This document shows, in pieces, positions 28,981-38,855 of a stretch of DNA of 64,000 nt (positions within the stretch are counted from its first letter, which is position 1; every line of letters starts with the position of its first letter). The translations under genes were made by a program, and so were the position numbers. The notes beneath the pieces are model-generated. The model saw nothing but the letters and a program-made list of their open reading frames with translations, was not told the DNA's origin and ran no database searches. Location: NCBI GenBank assembly GCA_020347565.1, contig CP070732.1:450681-514680 (forward strand), written 5' to 3'. The DNA is from Methanobacteriota archaeon (lineage in GTDB: Archaea > Thermoplasmatota > Thermoplasmata > UBA10834).

Positions 28981-31900
28981 CTAGATACCCGGATGGCTCT
29001 TCTCGTAGAACTCCATTATCTCCCAGTCTGTGGTGCCGATCTCGCCGCCGCCGCGCATCCTCCTGCCAATCATCTTCGCGTACTGGTCGACGATGCGTGT
29101 CACTTCGAGGCCGCCGTCCAGGTCGTTCACCTCGAGCGCTCCCTCCCTCATCTTCCCGCTGAACGACCCGACGAGCGCGGATCCTTTGAACACAGCGAAG
29201 CGGCCCCCCCGTGGCATGAGGTCGCGGAATGCGGCGCGCAGGAACTGGTACAGGTTGTCTTCAGGCGATAGCACGATATCGCCGTCGATGCGCGCTCTTC
29301 CAATCATCGTATGGGCCTTCTTCGTCGCCCAGTATATCGTGCTAGAACCGCGCATCAGATGGCCCTTGACGACATCTCCCCTGCCCTCCAGCACTCTGAG
29401 CATGCGCCTGATGTCCCGCATACGAAGGTCGCGACCCAGGAGCAACGAGAGCGTCTCCGCTGTGACTATCCCGTAAAGGTCGAACATCCTCTCCAGGATG
29501 GTTAGCCAAACCCCCTCCCTGCGGAGACGCCTCTTCTTGGCGATGACATAGGAATGCGAGCTGTCCACGTACAGATGCGAGTGGTGATACAGCCTCTTGA
29601 TGGCCTCCACCGTCCTCTCGGGCCCGACGGGAGAGAGCGACAGGAGCTTGTCCTTCTTCGCCGCGCGCCTGTCCCCTACGATCCTGAGGAGATAGGATTC
29701 GTCCTCAGTCAGCTCGCGCTGCCTCGCGGATCTGTACACGCTTGCGTCCGTCGGCAGGCAGTAGCCCACCCTGTCAGGCACCAGGTAGCCTCTCACGACC
29801 ACACCACGTTTATGCATGATGGAGAGCGGCTCGGATCTGCGAACCCGAATCAACGCCTCCACATCGGAACGGATCCCGCCGTATCGTGCGAGCGCGTCCT
29901 CCATCGAATGCAGCCTGTCCGACGCACTGAGGTTCTGAAGGCTGAACATGACAGCCAACATCTCCTCTCGGCTGTGACAGTCCGTGACCAGGTGTCCGTG
30001 GACCATCATGCCGTTGGATTCATGGAATCCCCTTGAGAGGAACTCGGCCTTGACATCGTCTTCAAGGTCGCAGACCTCCTTCCCGAGAGCACTCCTGACG
30101 CGTAGTATGTCGATTCCGAGCATGTTGTAGAACGACATGGAGCGGATCAGCGCCTCGACGACGCCGCCGAGATGCGCCTCGTCCCGGAGCTGAACGTCTC
30201 TGATGTCGACTGCCCCCGCCATCAACCAGCTCTCGACCATCCCGACAAGGGCATCGCCGAGCACGATCGGATATATCCAACCTTCCCCGTAGGCCGCGGC
30301 GACCTCGGGCCATCTGTCGCTCAGGAACGGATCGTACAGCGATAGTATGCGAATCGAATCGATCTCCCCAGCCGCGACGCTCGTCTCTAGCTCCTTCAAG
30401 TCGCTGGCGAGCACGAACAGCTCCACCCTCTCGAGCCCTGCCTTGATCTTCACGGCATCGATCTCGGACAGGACGGCCCGCGCCGTCTGTTCCCCCACCT
30501 TGAGGAAGGACGCAACCTGCGAGAGGCTCATCGGACCATGGCCCCTCAGCTGATGCTCAGCGACCTTGGCGAGCGCTCCCTCTTCAACTGGCTTGATCGT
30601 CGAAAGGCTGTATACGTTGCGCGAGCTCCAATGCTCAGCCTCATCGAACTTGCGAAGAAGGTAGCCCTTCCGGTCCAGCGAATCGAAGGCTTCGCGCATA
30701 ACGGCAGAGGGCATGCCCAAATGCTCTGCTATCTCGAGATACGTCCCCTCGCCCAGGCTCTCCAACGCCTTCGCGATGGCGCTCTCAAACTTCGTCAGGC
30801 GCCCCTCACCGAATACAGAGAGATAGTAGGGGGCGTCCTCTGCCAGGATGTACCTGACCCTTCCGCGGACGAACCTGCCGAGGAGTATCCTCCCCTCACG
30901 CCTGAACTCATAGAAGTCTTGAATGTCGAAATCCTTCACCCTATGGATCAAGTCGTAGGCCATCCCTGCGCTTCCGAACCTGTGGAAGTAATCCTCGATC
31001 GACTCCAGCTGCCCGAGCTGCCTTCTTCGCCTGTACGAGTTGACGGCATCCCAGTCGAAAATGCGTTCGCCCTCGCTCGAGAGCTGAAGATAGTCGCTGA
31101 CCAGCAAGTACTCCGTGCGGTCTCCGGCGGAGAACTGCCCGGAGACCACCGTATTCTGTGCGATGAGCTGGTCGAGGGCTCTCTTCGCCTCTTCCTCCTG
31201 GACGCCAACCTCGTAAGCAAGGTCCTCGAGAGAGATCGGGGCGTGATATGCGAGATGACGGGCCAACGCTTCCGAAACGCAGGCCGACCTGTCCCTGTCG
31301 GATTCGGGTGAGGCAGAGTAGATAGGGGCTCCGCCTCTCAGACCGCATCTGAACACGATGTTGGCCATCTCCATCCTTCTAATCCGTCGTCTCGTGACTC
31401 CCTCGTCGACGCCAGCTTCTTCGGCCGTCGGGCGCACGCCCTTCGGACTTCGCACAAGCGCCTTCAGGATTCGCTTGTCGGCTGGGGTGAGGTCGACACT
31501 TCTCCTGTGAATGCCCAAGTAGGTCGAATGCTGGTCTGAGTGAACGTAGACGTCCTCGCCGACCCAAACGGAACGCACTTCGCCCTTGCGGAGAAGAGAT
31601 GACGCCCAAGAGCGCACTTTCTCGAAGGGCTGGGCGGACCTGGAGTAGGCGCTCTCGCCCTTCTCCCTGAACAAGTTCATCGGTCCGACGCGCCTTACCG
31701 CTTCCAACATCTCCTCAGGGGAGTCGATCCTTGGGCCTTTGCGCTTGAAGTACTCGTCCACGGCCAACGAGTCGAACTGACCGGCGACGGAAGCGCCCTT
31801 TCCAAGGGCGCGCTCCACAACCTTTCTGTGAAGGTTGCGGAGGAGCATGCTCTTGTCCTCCATGAGCACGACGTCGGATACTCCCAGAAGGATGATGTTG

Positions 31901-34368
31901 TGCGCGAATGGCGACGGGACCGTCGAGAACGGCAAGAAGTCGATCGTCCTATCGCCCTCCTCCACGCTCCGCAGAACCCCGGCTGCGTTCTCCATATCCA
32001 TCACCTCCGTGAGGATCTCGCTGTACGTCTCCACGAGCACCGGGAAGCCCTTCAATTCGTGAAGCGCCTCCAGTAGTCGCTGAGACCTCAGCTGTTGCCT
32101 GCCCACTGAGAGCTCCTTTCCCTTGTAGTTCCTCAATACCATGAAGCTCCGCGTGGCAACGTGACGAAATCTCTGTGCAAACAGCTCGGAATCGCTAACG
32201 GCGTTTCTCAGGCGGTCCTCGAGCGTGGCCGCTGTCACCGCTCCGGTGAGACGCTTCAGGTCGAACGGTCCCGGCGCCGTCAGCATGAAGCAGTCGTCAG
32301 AAATTGACACAGCGACATTCGCTCCGACCTGCTCCGCAAGCGCACTGGCGTATGCCCGGCTGAGGGCATCGTTCACGCGTCTTCCGAAGGGGAAGTGGAA
32401 TATCGCACTTCGGTTGCCCGACTGGTCGACGTAGCCTTCGACCAGCAGACGTGAGTTCGTCGGTATCTTGCCAACCGATCTCTGCTCCTGGAAGTAGTTG
32501 ATCATCGTGGTCGCTGAGCCTCCGTCCACGTGAAACTCTCGCATCAGCCAGCCCTTGAGGTCGGCATCGACATCGCCTTCAAGTCGTTCACGCATCTCCT
32601 CCCTGAACTCACCCACCATGACGGAAAGGTCGAAGCTCCGAGGCAGCATCTCCCCCGTCCATGAAGGGACGGTCGGCTTTTTCCCCGTAGCACTCCTGAC
32701 GAAGGATTTCATGCCTTTGGACTTGAGAAACTCGTAGCTTCTGCCACCCAGCACGAATATGTCGCCCTTCGAGAGCCTCTCGACGAACTTCTCCGAAAGA
32801 GATCCGACGAACGCACCTCTCTCGGAGAAGACCTTGAAGTCCGCCTCCTCAGGGATCGTGCCCTGGTTCAGGTAGTATATCATTCGAGCCCCGCGTTTCC
32901 TTCCGAACACGCCCTCGTCAGGGTCGTACCATATCTTCGAGTACACGCCCTCGAAATCGTCCTTTCCCCCCAGGTAGTTGAGCACGCTAACGAGCTCATC
33001 CCTGGTGAGGTCCCTGTAACAGTAGGAGCGACGGAATAGTTCCAGGGCGTCGGCGACTTTCCACTTCTGCTCGATTGACAGTGCGACGACGGCCTGTGAC
33101 AGAACATCCAGCGATTTGGCCGGAATCGTCACACGGTCAATCGCCTTCCTGTGAGCCGCTCGTGACAGAACAGCACATTCGACCAGGTCGTCGCTCTCGA
33201 ACACCACGATTCTACCCTTGGAAGTGCCGCCGTACTGATGGCCAGCGCGACCTATTCGCTGCAACCCTTTGGCCACCGACTTCGGCGAACCTATCTGGAC
33301 CACCAAGTCGATCGAACCAATGTCGATCCCCAGCTCGAGGGAGGTGGAGGACACGACTGCTCTGAGAGAGCCTCCGCGGAGCTCGCCCTCCACGTCGAGT
33401 CTGGTCTCCCTGCTGAGGCTTCCATGGTGCGCTCCTATTCGCTCTATTCCCCTCTCTTTGAGCTTGTACACGACGCTCTCGGTGCCACTCCGAGTGTTCG
33501 TGAACACAAGCGTGGTTCTATGTCCTTCAACCATCCCTTTCAGCATATCGTACATCTTCGAGTTGACCACCTCGAACGAGAGAGAGGTCATGTCGTCAGT
33601 CGGACAGATGACCTTCATGTCGAGCGAGCGCTGGCCAAACACCTCCACGACCTTCATGGGGCGGGCGGTGCCGTTCTCCACGCCTGCGAGGAAATCCGCG
33701 ACCTCCTCGACCGGAGCAACAGTGGCCGACAGACCGATCCTCACAAGCTGGTTCGGACATAATCTCTGGAGACGCTCGAGTGCGATCGACAGCGCTACCC
33801 CACGCTTCGAATCGCATATCTCGTGAGTCTCGTCGACGATTACGTATTGGACTGTCTCGAATCTCTTCCTGAAGACGGGGGTTGATAGGACGAGCGATAG
33901 CGACTCAGGCGTTGTGATGAATATGTGAGGTGGTCGCCTGGCCTGCTTCTGCCTCTCACTCTGTAGCGTGTCCCCTGTTCTGACAGCGACTCGTATGCCA
34001 GGAGCTTCGAGCCCCATCGCTTCGAACCTGGAGGAGATCTCGTGAAGCGGTGTCAGGAGATTCTCGTTTATATCGTTCGCCAGAGCCTTGAGGGGAGAGA
34101 CGTAGACCGCGTAGACGTTGTCTTCCAGTTTGCCATCACTGGCAAGGAGAGCGAGCTCGTTGATTATCGACAGGAAGGCAGTCAGGGTCTTCCCCGACCC
34201 CGTCGGGGAGGAAACCAGTACGCTCTCCCTCCGGTGGATGATCGGAACCGCCATCGACTGGGCCTCGGTGACCTCGTCGTACTTCGCCCGGAACCAGTCC
34301 GCGATAACCGGGTGGAGGAGCGACAGGGTCTCATCGGTGGTGTGTTCTACTTGTACTCCAGGCGTCAT
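28981..34368 (-). CDS. lhr: very large Lhr-family DEAD/DEAH helicase
   Basis: 1795 residues, about twice the usual archaeal Lhr core. RecA1: P-loop SPTGSGKT at 54-61 and a DETH box (VIVDETHEIC) near 176. RecA2: motif VI QRIGRAGHQ near 369. The Lhr-specific winged helix and DEAD-associated domain follow to about residue 850. The C-terminal 900 residues contain successive winged-helix segments (for example around RFGSAGMAYD) like the Lhr C-terminal region of long bacterial Lhr. Lhr translocates 3'-5' on single-stranded DNA and unwinds DNA:RNA hybrids. Its 3' end converges on the OGG1-type gene; no operon partner is seen. Confidence 0.93.
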   Translation of the reverse strand: MTPGVQVEHTTDETLSLLHPVIADWFRAKYDEVTEAQSMAVPIIHRRESVLVSSPTGSGKTLTAFLSIINELALLASDGKLEDNVYAVYVSPLKALANDINENLLTPLHEISSRFEAMGLEAPGIRVAVRTGDTLQSERQKQARRPPHIFITTPESLSLVLSTPVFRKRFETVQYVIVDETHEICDSKRGVALSIALERLQRLCPNQLVRIGLSATVAPVEEVADFLAGVENGTARPMKVVEVFGQRSLDMKVICPTDDMTSLSFEVVNSKMYDMLKGMVEGHRTTLVFTNTRSGTESVVYKLKERGIERIGAHHGSLSRETRLDVEGELRGGSLRAVVSSTSLELGIDIGSIDLVVQIGSPKSVAKGLQRIGRAGHQYGGTSKGRIVVFESDDLVECAVLSRAAHRKAIDRVTIPAKSLDVLSQAVVALSIEQKWKVADALELFRRSYCYRDLTRDELVSVLNYLGGKDDFEGVYSKIWYDPDEGVFGRKRGARMIYYLNQGTIPEEADFKVFSERGAFVGSLSEKFVERLSKGDIFVLGGRSYEFLKSKGMKSFVRSATGKKPTVPSWTGEMLPRSFDLSVMVGEFREEMRERLEGDVDADLKGWLMREFHVDGGSATTMINYFQEQRSVGKIPTNSRLLVEGYVDQSGNRSAIFHFPFGRRVNDALSRAYASALAEQVGANVAVSISDDCFMLTAPGPFDLKRLTGAVTAATLEDRLRNAVSDSELFAQRFRHVATRSFMVLRNYKGKELSVGRQQLRSQRLLEALHELKGFPVLVETYSEILTEVMDMENAAGVLRSVEEGDRTIDFLPFSTVPSPFAHNIILLGVSDVVLMEDKSMLLRNLHRKVVERALGKGASVAGQFDSLAVDEYFKRKGPRIDSPEEMLEAVRRVGPMNLFREKGESAYSRSAQPFEKVRSWASSLLRKGEVRSVWVGEDVYVHSDQHSTYLGIHRRSVDLTPADKRILKALVRSPKGVRPTAEEAGVDEGVTRRRIRRMEMANIVFRCGLRGGAPIYSASPESDRDRSACVSEALARHLAYHAPISLEDLAYEVGVQEEEAKRALDQLIAQNTVVSGQFSAGDRTEYLLVSDYLQLSSEGERIFDWDAVNSYRRRRQLGQLESIEDYFHRFGSAGMAYDLIHRVKDFDIQDFYEFRREGRILLGRFVRGRVRYILAEDAPYYLSVFGEGRLTKFESAIAKALESLGEGTYLEIAEHLGMPSAVMREAFDSLDRKGYLLRKFDEAEHWSSRNVYSLSTIKPVEEGALAKVAEHQLRGHGPMSLSQVASFLKVGEQTARAVLSEIDAVKIKAGLERVELFVLASDLKELETSVAAGEIDSIRILSLYDPFLSDRWPEVAAAYGEGWIYPIVLGDALVGMVESWLMAGAVDIRDVQLRDEAHLGGVVEALIRSMSFYNMLGIDILRVRSALGKEVCDLEDDVKAEFLSRGFHESNGMMVHGHLVTDCHSREEMLAVMFSLQNLSASDRLHSMEDALARYGGIRSDVEALIRVRRSEPLSIMHKRGVVVRGYLVPDRVGYCLPTDASVYRSARQRELTEDESYLLRIVGDRRAAKKDKLLSLSPVGPERTVEAIKRLYHHSHLYVDSSHSYVIAKKRRLRREGVWLTILERMFDLYGIVTAETLSLLLGRDLRMRDIRRMLRVLEGRGDVVKGHLMRGSSTIYWATKKAHTMIGRARIDGDIVLSPEDNLYQFLRAAFRDLMPRGGRFAVFKGSALVGSFSGKMREGALEVNDLDGGLEVTRIVDQYAKMIGRRMRGGGEIGTTDWEIMEFYEKSHPGI

Positions 34369-34554
34369 TTTCAGCCGTCAATCCGTCTTCGTTATCCACT
34401 GTCTGTATTAATACGTTTTCAGATACGAACCCGACAGTGAGAATCCGTCGGCAGGGAGAATTCACCTGGCCTATTGGAACCCAGAAATGCTCGGATCAGC
34501 CTGCTACGCTATGCAGACACCTGAACCGTGCGCTTCTTAACATCATAACGCTGG

Positions 34555-34561
34555 CTATAAG
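34555..34561 (+). promoter_or_regulatory. TATA-like element of the C11 protease gene
   Basis: CTATAAG lies 75-81 nt upstream of ATG 34636, leaving a leader of about 50 nt. Confidence 0.4.
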
Positions 34562-34635
34562 AAGGTTCATGGGACAGATTGCGCATTCCGGTCTTTGTCA
34601 CGGGGTCCTCGAATCGTGACGCTAGGAGGATTGAA

Positions 34636-35811
34636 ATGAAAGGAGAATCGCATAGGGCATTGGCCTGTGCAGGAGTTCTATTCTGTCTGATCCTGCCCGC
34701 AGTCCTGGCTGTGGGCGGGCCGATCGGAAGAGCTTCGGCTGAGACCAATGCCGCATGGACAATAGGACTGTACATAGATGCAGACAACGACTTCGACACT
34801 TATTGGGAAGGGCTTAGCTTGCTGTATCTGAAGAACATACCTGCGAGCGCTGAAGTCAACATCGTAGCGTTCGTTGACAGAATGGCCTACGATGGGACGG
34901 AACTTTGGGAAATCGAAGGAAGCAACGCCCAGATAGTCGAGACATTCCCTGAGATGAATTTCGGCGACGGGGCGACCCTGAGCTGGATGATAAACGAGAC
35001 CGCGACACGCTATCCATCGGACCACCTGATCATCGATCTCTGGGACCACGGCACGGCATGGAACGGATTCTGCGGGGACTACACCTCGGACGACTGGATA
35101 TACCTGGACGAACTCAAGGCTGCCATAGCCGACGCGAACGTGCACATCGACATCCTCTCATGCGATGCTTGTTCGATGGCAAGCATAGAGACGGTCTACA
35201 CCACAGCGTTGACAGGGCTCGTGGACATAGTGGTCGCCTCGCTAGAGACCGTCGCAGGCGATGGCTTTCCATACGACCTGATGTTCACGCCGGTCGCGCT
35301 TGACCCGCTGAGAACCGCGGACCAGGTCGCTGCGGACATGATAGATGGCTGGGCGCAGTATTACGATCCGCTGAGCCAGTACTTCTATGCGACTCTCGGA
35401 GCCATCAGCGTCAGCAACTTGTACCAGTCTATGAGCGCGATCGATGCCTGGTGCGACGGAATACACGCGAACCTCGATTCGTACTACAGAGACTACAAGG
35501 CAGTTGTGAGAGACACCTACTCAGTGTTCTACACGAAGCATCAAGTGGACATGGTTGACCTCGGGAGCCAGATCCTCGCCAGCTCGAAGATCACTGATCC
35601 GACGCTCAGGGCACTGACCCAGGATATGATCGCGGCGGTCGAGAGCTCGGTCTTGTACCTTGACAATGCACCGAATACCATGATGTGCGGGGGATTGACA
35701 CTGTGGTGGGGGTCCTCGTTCGAATGGAATTCCTTTTCGGACGTCTATGCCGCAACAGACTTCGCCATCGATACGGGATGGTACAGCTTCCTGGTGGACT
35801 ACAACGACTGA
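34636..35811 (+). CDS. secreted clostripain-like (C11) cysteine protease
   Basis: 391 residues. A Sec signal peptide (residues 1-35, ending near RASAE) precedes a caspase-fold peptidase. The catalytic His is His138 in DLWDHGTAWNGF and the nucleophile is Cys179 in DILSCDACSMASIE (Cys176 is an alternative). Family C11 enzymes cut after Arg or Lys. Export implies extracellular protein digestion. ATG 34636 follows AGGAGGA at 34624-34630 with ideal spacing. No C-terminal anchor is present. Confidence 0.9.
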   Translation: MKGESHRALACAGVLFCLILPAVLAVGGPIGRASAETNAAWTIGLYIDADNDFDTYWEGLSLLYLKNIPASAEVNIVAFVDRMAYDGTELWEIEGSNAQIVETFPEMNFGDGATLSWMINETATRYPSDHLIIDLWDHGTAWNGFCGDYTSDDWIYLDELKAAIADANVHIDILSCDACSMASIETVYTTALTGLVDIVVASLETVAGDGFPYDLMFTPVALDPLRTADQVAADMIDGWAQYYDPLSQYFYATLGAISVSNLYQSMSAIDAWCDGIHANLDSYYRDYKAVVRDTYSVFYTKHQVDMVDLGSQILASSKITDPTLRALTQDMIAAVESSVLYLDNAPNTMMCGGLTLWWGSSFEWNSFSDVYAATDFAIDTGWYSFLVDYND

Positions 35812-36472
35812 GTGAACTCCTTTGATGGAGAAGGGGCTCGCCTCTTCCCCTTCTTCTACTTTCCATATCCCTCATACCTCGATCCCTTATGCAGATACCT
35901 GTTCAGAGGCGGCGTTCAAGCTACTGAAGTCACCGCCGCAGGTTAGACATCTCAATGCGAGGAGATGCGAGCCGTGGCTTGCGAAATCCAATTCATCGAC
36001 CTGCTCCGATTTCCCCAAGGAACATCTACGGTTACCTTGGCATTCCGACTGGTCTCCGCATCGAGGCCGATGACGATACCCCAAGGCAGGCGCTTTCGTC
36101 ATCTGGCGACTATCCTGAGGGACCCATGGGTAGCATGGAATTCGCCACGGCGACAGAGTCCGTGAGACTGAGATCGGCATCCAATGCGATGACAGCACCT
36201 GTGCGGCAGTTCTCAATCCCGGGATACCGGCCTGGAAATACGTTTACAGACCAACGCTCGGCTGTCGAAAGCTCATAGGCTAGTAGCCCGACGTCGTCTG
36301 TCCCTCAGACCCTCTCTCCGCAGAACGAGACTGTCATCGGTAGTTTCGGATTCCATGGGGAGGGGGCGTGTTCAGTCTCGATTCATGGTGACGTTATCCT
36401 GGAGCGTAGGAGGCAGAGTGCGGGTGCCTGCTCGATTATGCCTTCCGCTCCGAACCCTCGGCCATGATTCGC
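35812..36472. other. gene-poor 661-nt region
   Basis: No intact gene, tRNA or clear promoter was found between the C11 protease and the DUF4097 gene. Short open frames on both strands look unlike proteins, apart from the possible relic noted at 36110-36304. Confidence 0.5.
36110..36304 (-). pseudogene. possible relic of a protein-coding frame
   Basis: The minus strand is open for 64 codons between stops at 36305-36307 and 36110-36112, with no start near its beginning. The translation is protein-like (for example ENCRTGAVIALDADLSLTDS). A second protein-like stretch (IVIGLDAETSRNAKVTVDVP) follows in another frame at about 35965-36095. Together they may be a frameshifted, decayed gene. No family was recognised and chance cannot be excluded. 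Confidence 0.25.
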
Positions 36473-37279
36473 TCATTCGAGAGCCTTGAGACTGATGTCT
36501 CCGTTTGCTGTCTCGATTTCTATCTCGTACCCGCCTGTATTGAGTGTTCCGCTGACATAATCGGGCTCGTCATTAGTCAGATTCAGAGGCACGTCGTTCA
36601 AGGAGATAGCGCCGTTGGTCGTTGCTATGCTGATGGTTGCATCAAGAGAAGTGAGTATGTACAGCTCAACATCGCCATTGGTTGACGAGATGGTCACGTC
36701 TCTGTCGGCGCTGTAGACCTCTACCTCTACGCAGCCGTTCGTCGTGCGCACGTTCGCAACGGAGTTCACTCCCAAGACGCTCACGTCCCCATTGACGGAG
36801 ACGGCGCTTCTAACCACCAAGTCAGAGGGGATGATGATGTCGAGGTCCATGGCCTCATTCCAATCATCATCTTCGTGAACGACCTCCAACACCAGAGTGC
36901 CATCTTCCTCTGTGATGCTCAGCTCGAAATCATCCAGGTCCGCTTCCGTGTGGGCCCTTTTCTGGCCGTCGATATCTATGACTGCAATGTCCTCGATGCC
37001 GACTATGCTTATGTCGCCGTTGATATTCGACACGTCTAGAGCAGTGTAGGATTCCGATGGGTATTCGTATTCGACCGATTCGGTGTACTTGTACGATCCG
37101 ATGTCATCCGCGATTTCCCGGAAAAGCAGATATGCTCCCACGGAGCCGACGATGACCACGGCTACGACGGCGATCACTATTATCGCGATAGCAGTGCTTC
37201 CAAGCCCTTCACCGCCTGCAGGGATGTTTCGACCGTTCTGCACGTCCCGTGAGGGAGGCAACTTTGATCCATTGTTCAT
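36473..37279 (-). CDS. DUF4097-like membrane-anchored beta-repeat protein
   Basis: 268 residues. A short N-terminus, one transmembrane helix (residues about 28-50), then a beta-solenoid of repeating 'NGDISI / NGDVSV / TNGDVEL / TNGAISL' rungs characteristic of DUF4097 (LiaF/adhesin-like). Topology suggests an extracellular repeat domain. DUF4097 proteins are often envelope-stress or adhesion related, but the function here is unknown. ATG 37279 follows a GGGGG-rich stretch that may act as a ribosome-binding site. Confidence 0.8.
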   Translation of the reverse strand: MNNGSKLPPSRDVQNGRNIPAGGEGLGSTAIAIIVIAVVAVVIVGSVGAYLLFREIADDIGSYKYTESVEYEYPSESYTALDVSNINGDISIVGIEDIAVIDIDGQKRAHTEADLDDFELSITEEDGTLVLEVVHEDDDWNEAMDLDIIIPSDLVVRSAVSVNGDVSVLGVNSVANVRTTNGCVEVEVYSADRDVTISSTNGDVELYILTSLDATISIATTNGAISLNDVPLNLTNDEPDYVSGTLNTGGYEIEIETANGDISLKALE

Positions 37280-37733
37280 GTCAGTCCCCCTTTCAACTGC
37301 CGGAGCGTCGGGTATTTGCTATGCCCCTTTTATGGTTTTGGATTCGTCTCACGCGAGCCTATGAAGCCAAATGGATTCTTCAGAAGAAGATCAGCCTCAT
37401 TGGCATGTGTCTTCCTGGACCTTGACCAATTCTGCCCCAAGCTCTATCAGCAATGGCATCTACACCGTGTATCCAAACCTTCCCTTCGCGCAAGAACCGC
37501 CGCCACCCGGATATCATCCCAACGGCTTCCCGGCCTCGATCTTCTCCGACATCCAGAGCCACGATTGTGAGTTCAGTACGGAGTCTGAGCATCGCTGCTC
37601 GTCTGGGAGCGCAATTGACGATTCATCTTCTCGCATTGCCTCTTCTCAAGTCGATCATTGCCCGCTGGTAAGTCGTGAGCGCGGTTCATTTGTCTGTGAT
37701 GGCTCGAACACAAGAATTCTAAGATCCGAAGGC
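37280..37733. other. 454-nt region without a supported gene
   Basis: Upstream flank of the DUF4097 gene and downstream flank of the PseG-like gene. A 70-codon minus-strand frame (37380-37592) is open but matches nothing recognisable and has no good ribosome-binding site. A weak TATA-like element for the DUF4097 gene lies near 37324-37333. Confidence 0.5.
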
Positions 37734-38855
37734 CTATCGAGACATCATTGCCGCTACCGTCCTGAACGCTCCGAGAGAGTCTACAACGCTCTGGCCAGCA
37801 CGCGCCATACTCCGCCTGGCCTCGTAATCCCCGATTGCCCTTGTCATCGCATTCCTCAGACCCTCTATGGTGATGTCTTCGTGCCATCCGAGGTTCACGG
37901 CCAATCCCTTCGCCGCCATGGCTGCCGCTCCTAGCCTCTGGTTGTCCGCGACCTGAACCATAAGAGCAGGCACTCCCATGAATGCGAATTCGTAGACCGA
38001 TGAGCCTGCAGCGGCCACGACCAGATCGGCCCAGTCGAGCATCTCCGCCATGGACTGCACGCCTACCAACACCTCCGCGTCGAGCGCTGTTCTCTCCGCT
38101 TGGGAGCGCAGTTCATCCGCGCGTGAGTTCAATGGTCCAACCATTGCCCTCACCTCGGGGCTTCCCTCCACGTCTGCGAGCGCGCGAAGGGCCATTCCTG
38201 TTAGGTCACGGGGGTCGCTCCCACCGAAGCTTATGAGAACATGTTCCACTTCGCCTGTTCGCCTCTCCCTTCCGCGAAACCTCCAGAAATCCCTTCGCAA
38301 TAGCGCGTAGTTCGGCCCGAGGAGCAGTCTTGTTTCCGGGCCTGATGGGCGATAGTCCTCGGCGGAGGCGTACATGTTCTGGTTGAGCACGATGTCAGCG
38401 CTATGCCGTCGTTCCTCGGCCAGGTCGTCTATCGCCAACAGCGGCAGCCCAGACCCCTTGAGACGCCTCTGGTAGTCCACCCGCAGATGATAGCCGTCCT
38501 GGACGATCCAGGAGGAGTCTGCATTCTGGGCCTTCGCCATCAACTCAGACGCGTCGTCCTCGTCACCGGCCGAGTGCTCTGCGTACGATATCTCGACGCC
38601 CTCCCGTCTCAGCAACTCCTCCAACCTGGAACCTGTTGGAGCCGTGTGGAACACGGCCCTGCCCCCGAGATCCGACCAGGCCTGACAGAGAGCCAAGCAT
38701 CTCATAACATGTCCGGTCCCCATCGCCCGGCTGGCGTCCGCTCGGACCATCATCACCCTGCCCAACACCTCGCCTTCAAGGGCCTCACGGTCCATGCTCA
38801 TGGCCCGTTCATCAGGCTTCTTCGAATCACGGGCATTTTTGGAACATGCCGTCAT
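37734..38855 (-). CDS. PseG-like UDP-sugar hydrolase/glycosyltransferase-fold protein
   Basis: A 373-residue GT-B fold protein. The N-terminal motif VRADASRAMGTGHVMRCLAL is diagnostic of PseG, the hydrolase removing UDP from 2,4-diacetamido-trideoxy-altropyranose in pseudaminic acid synthesis. A conserved 'LISFGGSDPRDLTG' and a C-terminal UDP-binding 'VVAAAGSSVYEFAFMGVP' are present. Its ATG overlaps the stop of the acetyltransferase gene (ATGA), so the two are translationally coupled. It has about 30 extra N-terminal residues. Other Pse enzymes are not in the window, so the true substrate may be a different nucleotide sugar. Confidence 0.8.
   Translation of the reverse strand: MTACSKNARDSKKPDERAMSMDREALEGEVLGRVMMVRADASRAMGTGHVMRCLALCQAWSDLGGRAVFHTAPTGSRLEELLRREGVEISYAEHSAGDEDDASELMAKAQNADSSWIVQDGYHLRVDYQRRLKGSGLPLLAIDDLAEERRHSADIVLNQNMYASAEDYRPSGPETRLLLGPNYALLRRDFWRFRGRERRTGEVEHVLISFGGSDPRDLTGMALRALADVEGSPEVRAMVGPLNSRADELRSQAERTALDAEVLVGVQSMAEMLDWADLVVAAAGSSVYEFAFMGVPALMVQVADNQRLGAAAMAAKGLAVNLGWHEDITIEGLRNAMTRAIGDYEARRSMARAGQSVVDSLGAFRTVAAMMSR

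Noticed and set aside
37380..37592. 70-codon minus-strand open frame in a gene gap
   Set aside because: No ribosome-binding site, no promoter and no recognisable family; chance length in GC-rich DNA.
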